A stretch of 64,000 nt of DNA from Puffinus mauretanicus (taxonomy: Eukaryota; Chordata; Aves; Procellariiformes; Procellariidae), in NCBI GenBank assembly GCA_023333565.1, contig JAJKFH010000801.1, positions 806,001 through 870,000 of the forward strand. Reading direction: 5' to 3'. The stretch's first letter is position 1, and the number at the start of each line of letters is the position of its first letter. The notes beneath the pieces were generated by a model, which did no database searches, was not told the origin of the DNA, and saw only the letters and a list, made by a program, of their open reading frames with translations. Both the position numbers and the translations under genes were made by a program. This document shows positions 60,741-64,000 of the stretch, piece after piece.

Positions 60741-63700
60741 CAATAACCTCAGGAAATCATTTCCCCTCTCCAGGTCCATCCCGTAATTGTCCACTAGCCG
60801 GAGAGGAGCACGACCCCAGTGCAGCGTATCGCTCCTGCATGGTGTGAGGTAAAGGGACACACTCTGCCCGGCTCGGTGCACGTTAACCCAGATGAAGCAC
60901 TGGGCTCAGAAAACAACACTGATCCTCTTAATTTGGTCCATTCAGAGCTGTGTGCGCTTGGGTCCGCTTCGTGTCTGGGGCAGGAATTTTTCCCTGATTT
61001 GGGTTGTTTGCAACATGTTGACTTGTAGGATGGAAGAAGTGATGCTCAGCTGCAAGGACCCAGCAGCGTGCACTCCTCTGTCAGCATACCGGCAAATAAA
61101 TCAACACATACCGTCTCTCCCTTTCAGGATATTTCCAACTCAACCCATAGGCTCTCGCAGCCCCATATGATATTGGTTTGTGCACATAATATGCTCTTTG
61201 CAGGTAAGAATTGGGTCTAAAAGGAGGAATTACTGCACCAGCTCAGTGGCATTGTTTCTTCCGTAGCTATATTTTTCTTGTCCTTACCAGTTTATTTCCC
61301 ACCAGAAGCATGACAGGCTGAGCAGGTCTTTGAGTTTGAAAATCTCAGTTGTGCAAAATGCAGTTTAACAAACTGTGAAACTCCCAACAGTACAGAAACA
61401 ATATTAACAGCAGATGATGATTACAGCTATTGGAGCCCGATTGTTAATTGGATTGTTACAAATGAAACACATGGACCATTAAAAGGACATCAAACATGGT
61501 GGCTTGCAGTAGGGACAGCAGGCTTTGGCAAAGACAAATTGTTCATTAAGGCCATATGATGACTATAAGTAGTGGTCGTTAACACCAAATTTCACTCTAA
61601 TGGGATGCTCTTTGGTGCCTGGCTAATTTCCCTTCTCATCTTCTTGTGCTGCTTTAATGGGTTTTTTCTTTTTTTGTGTTTTCTTTGGATTTGTCACTGT
61701 CAGCTGTACACACTCTTGCCCTGACAGTCTCCTGACAGGTTTTCTGTTTGCCCATTTGTCTGGGCAGCCATTTCTTAGCTAAATCACTGACATACACCAG
61801 GAAACACATCAGTCCTTCTTAGCCTGTTGGGAACGCTCCCGTGCACGAGAGTCCCCTACTACTCTTTATTGTCCTACTTGTTTCTCCTTTCTGTTCCACT
61901 ACATCGGTCCTAGGCTACCTGCACAGCCACAATGCCAGACCTAGAAATACCTGTTGTTCTGCACCGAAACGCCTTCTTTTTTCATTTACCCTGTCTTGAT
62001 CAGAAGCAATTCCACCAAAATATCAGCATAAGCGAAATCAGGAGCAAGGCCTCAGTGAAGGGATCCTCCACATATGCCAAGGTGGTATGTTAATGCTCTA
62101 GGATAGAGTTGGTTCTGGGGAAACCTTTCAGCTTGCATTTCTTAGGTGTTTTTGACTAATTTCAGGATGGACCTTTATCTTTCTAGTATTTAATTCCTGG
62201 AGGAGTTCTGCACTAAGCACCATTTAGCACTAGGCAGCTGGTGGCAGCGTCTGAGCTGAAGCACCGGGTGCATCCCTCAGCATGCCCTGAGGTCCTGCCT
62301 CCCTGTTCCCCACACCAGTGCTCTAGGTCCAGTGCTGGGTCTCATCTGCAGCTCTTCATGGAGGCTTTTTTCCCTCAAAACCAGGTGCATATTGCAAACT
62401 CAGGCCTTGAGTGTCTTGGGACACTCAACAGTTTGGAATATAGTTATGATATGCACCCTTGCTTAGGGTCTTGGAAACCCCCACAGTCTGGCTGCTGTTT
62501 CCAAAGTTTACTGGCCATGTACTGCCAGCAGCAGCGACTGTACTGCCTCTTCTTCAGACCAACTCATATAGCCTTGCCTGGTCATGCAGCTCAGTGCAAC
62601 ACTAGATTTAGCACATTCCATTATTCAGAGTCTCCTGGTACACAGTTTTACTGCAGCTGAGAGCGTACGTGGATGGGTCCAAGCCTCCAAAACCCCAAGC
62701 TCGAAGTGTCAAAGATACAGTTCCTCTTTGTGTATATTTGACCAGTTGTTTATGTAGCAATGGAAAAATCACCCCAATGGTTCTCATCAAGCATCTGTTG
62801 TGCTTATTTTTATTGCTTAATTACTTTATCCATACTCCTAGCACGCAAACTAGCTCCAGTCTTTAACAACACCAAGTATTCAATTCATACTATGTATCTT
62901 TAAATGTTATATTTGAACATTTTCCCAGTCTACTCATCCTCCTCCATACAAATACCACGTGTCTTGTGCAGATGTTCATTAGTCCTCTGATGGACGACAC
63001 GCAGCCTGCTCGTTAGTCCTGTATTTAATTGGTTATCACTCACACTCTCAAGCTTTCCATCCCTTGAGTTGCACAGCTACTTTTATTGAACTTCACCTTT
63101 TTTCAGGCCTTTCCAGCATTTCTTTAGCCCTTGCTAAAGGGCTTTAGCCCTAGAGGAAACCTCAAAAGATTTTTAAGAGCATGGTGCTGGTCAAGAAAAG
63201 AGTGAAGAGGGGAGGGATGCTCTATTCCAGCTTTTTCCCAAATATCTGAGGGACTTTTGGGGCTCATGGAAATGTCCTTTTAGCCTGATTCACCCTTCTT
63301 TAGTATCGTATGTTGTATTTTTATATCCAGTGCGATCTGCCTGTATGCAGCCCTGCCTGTATGCAATCATGTGCAGACCTAGAGCAGATAGTTTTGTGAA
63401 TTGACCAAATGCTTATGTGCTTGTGCAATCCATGAGAAGCTAAATAACCAGGTACTGCTCTGGGGGAAGGGGCTGTCAGTTTGGCATGCAGCTTTGCTTG
63501 AAAAATTAGACTGAATAAATTCATACAGATGCTCTGTCAATCAGCTGCTGCAGCTGTGTAGTTTTGAGGAGTTTGAGAGTCATCGGTGTCCTCCAGAGAC
63601 AAGCCCACAGCAGACACATGGTGTGATAACAGCATCATTCTCCACACAGACCCTGATTTTGCCACTGATATTGTGAGCAGAAGTCTTTTCCCGTGAGGAA

Positions 63701-64000
63701 ACCCTCTGACATAGAGATTTCCCAGGCTGGGCAGGGCCAACTGCAGACAGGTGACAATATTTGTAACATGGTGGCCTGTGCTCTATGTGGATAGAAATTA
63801 CTTTGATAACAGACTTACTTTCAGTAAAGACTAAATGATGCTTCTCTCCTGTTGTAAAATTAATACATCATATGTATTCTAAATACTGTCTCTCAAGCTG
63901 TCTGGCTTGAATTTTGGGTAATGAAAATTATATTTTTTCCTCCTTCGTGCTTACAGTATTCTTCAGTTGTTGAAGAAATAGCTTATCACAGGAGAGATCA
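60741..64000. other. unique sequence, no gene seen
   Basis: No exon or transposon recognised. 61390-61600 is low in simple repeats and reads like conserved noncoding DNA. Overlapping frames at 60819-61170 and 62241-62866 show no known domain. Confidence 0.5.

Overview
The window looks like a gene-free stretch of an avian nuclear genome, either intergenic or intronic. The evidence is its repeat content. There are CR1 LINE copies of several ages, the younger ones ending in the avian CR1 tail of tandem ATTCTATG units. There are three groups of avian-type endogenous retrovirus (ERV) sequence, and very few SINE-like remnants. No host protein-coding exon, rRNA or intact tRNA could be recognised. 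Apart from the CR1 reverse-transcriptase fragments, the open frames are short, lack recognisable motifs and often overlap on both strands, as chance ORFs do. The species cannot be named from this sequence.

Layout: 1-10692 is unique AT-rich sequence. A 516-bp solo LTR in reverse orientation occupies 10714-11229. Its TG...CA ends are directly flanked by a 21-bp near-perfect duplication. 11251-34880 is mostly unique sequence with decayed CR1 copies at about 19000-19490 and 26540-27075 (both reverse), a 107-bp CR1 tail at 30091-30197, MIR-like scraps and simple repeats. 34887-36588 is the most unusual object: a composite ERV with three LTRs. Two 239-bp LTRs (LTR-A, about 3% different) bound it, with a 6-bp target duplication TGAGGC. 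Inside, a primer-binding site matching initiator tRNA-Met follows the 5' LTR. An unrelated LTR (LTR-B) with its own tRNA-Lys-type primer site lies in the middle. Each primer site is followed by a leader and a very short gag-like start, then a polypurine tract. A stretch resembling the sense strand of the initiator tRNA-Met anticodon arm sits directly after the first primer site.

40591-41952 is a second reverse-oriented solo LTR with a 5-bp duplication (TAAAT), interrupted by a 420-bp CR1. An ancient CR1 end (47889-48120) and another young truncated CR1 (49126-49470) follow. A tRNA-like Pol III promoter relic and an ancient reverse CR1 end lie at 54243-54294 and 55145-55345. A 1.5-kb CR1 (59230-60740) keeps most of a reverse transcriptase but carries two frame breaks. 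The remainder to 64000 is unique sequence.

The genes do not work together here: this is a record of successive retroelement insertions. All alignments were made by eye against remembered family consensus patterns, so boundaries of old elements are approximate.
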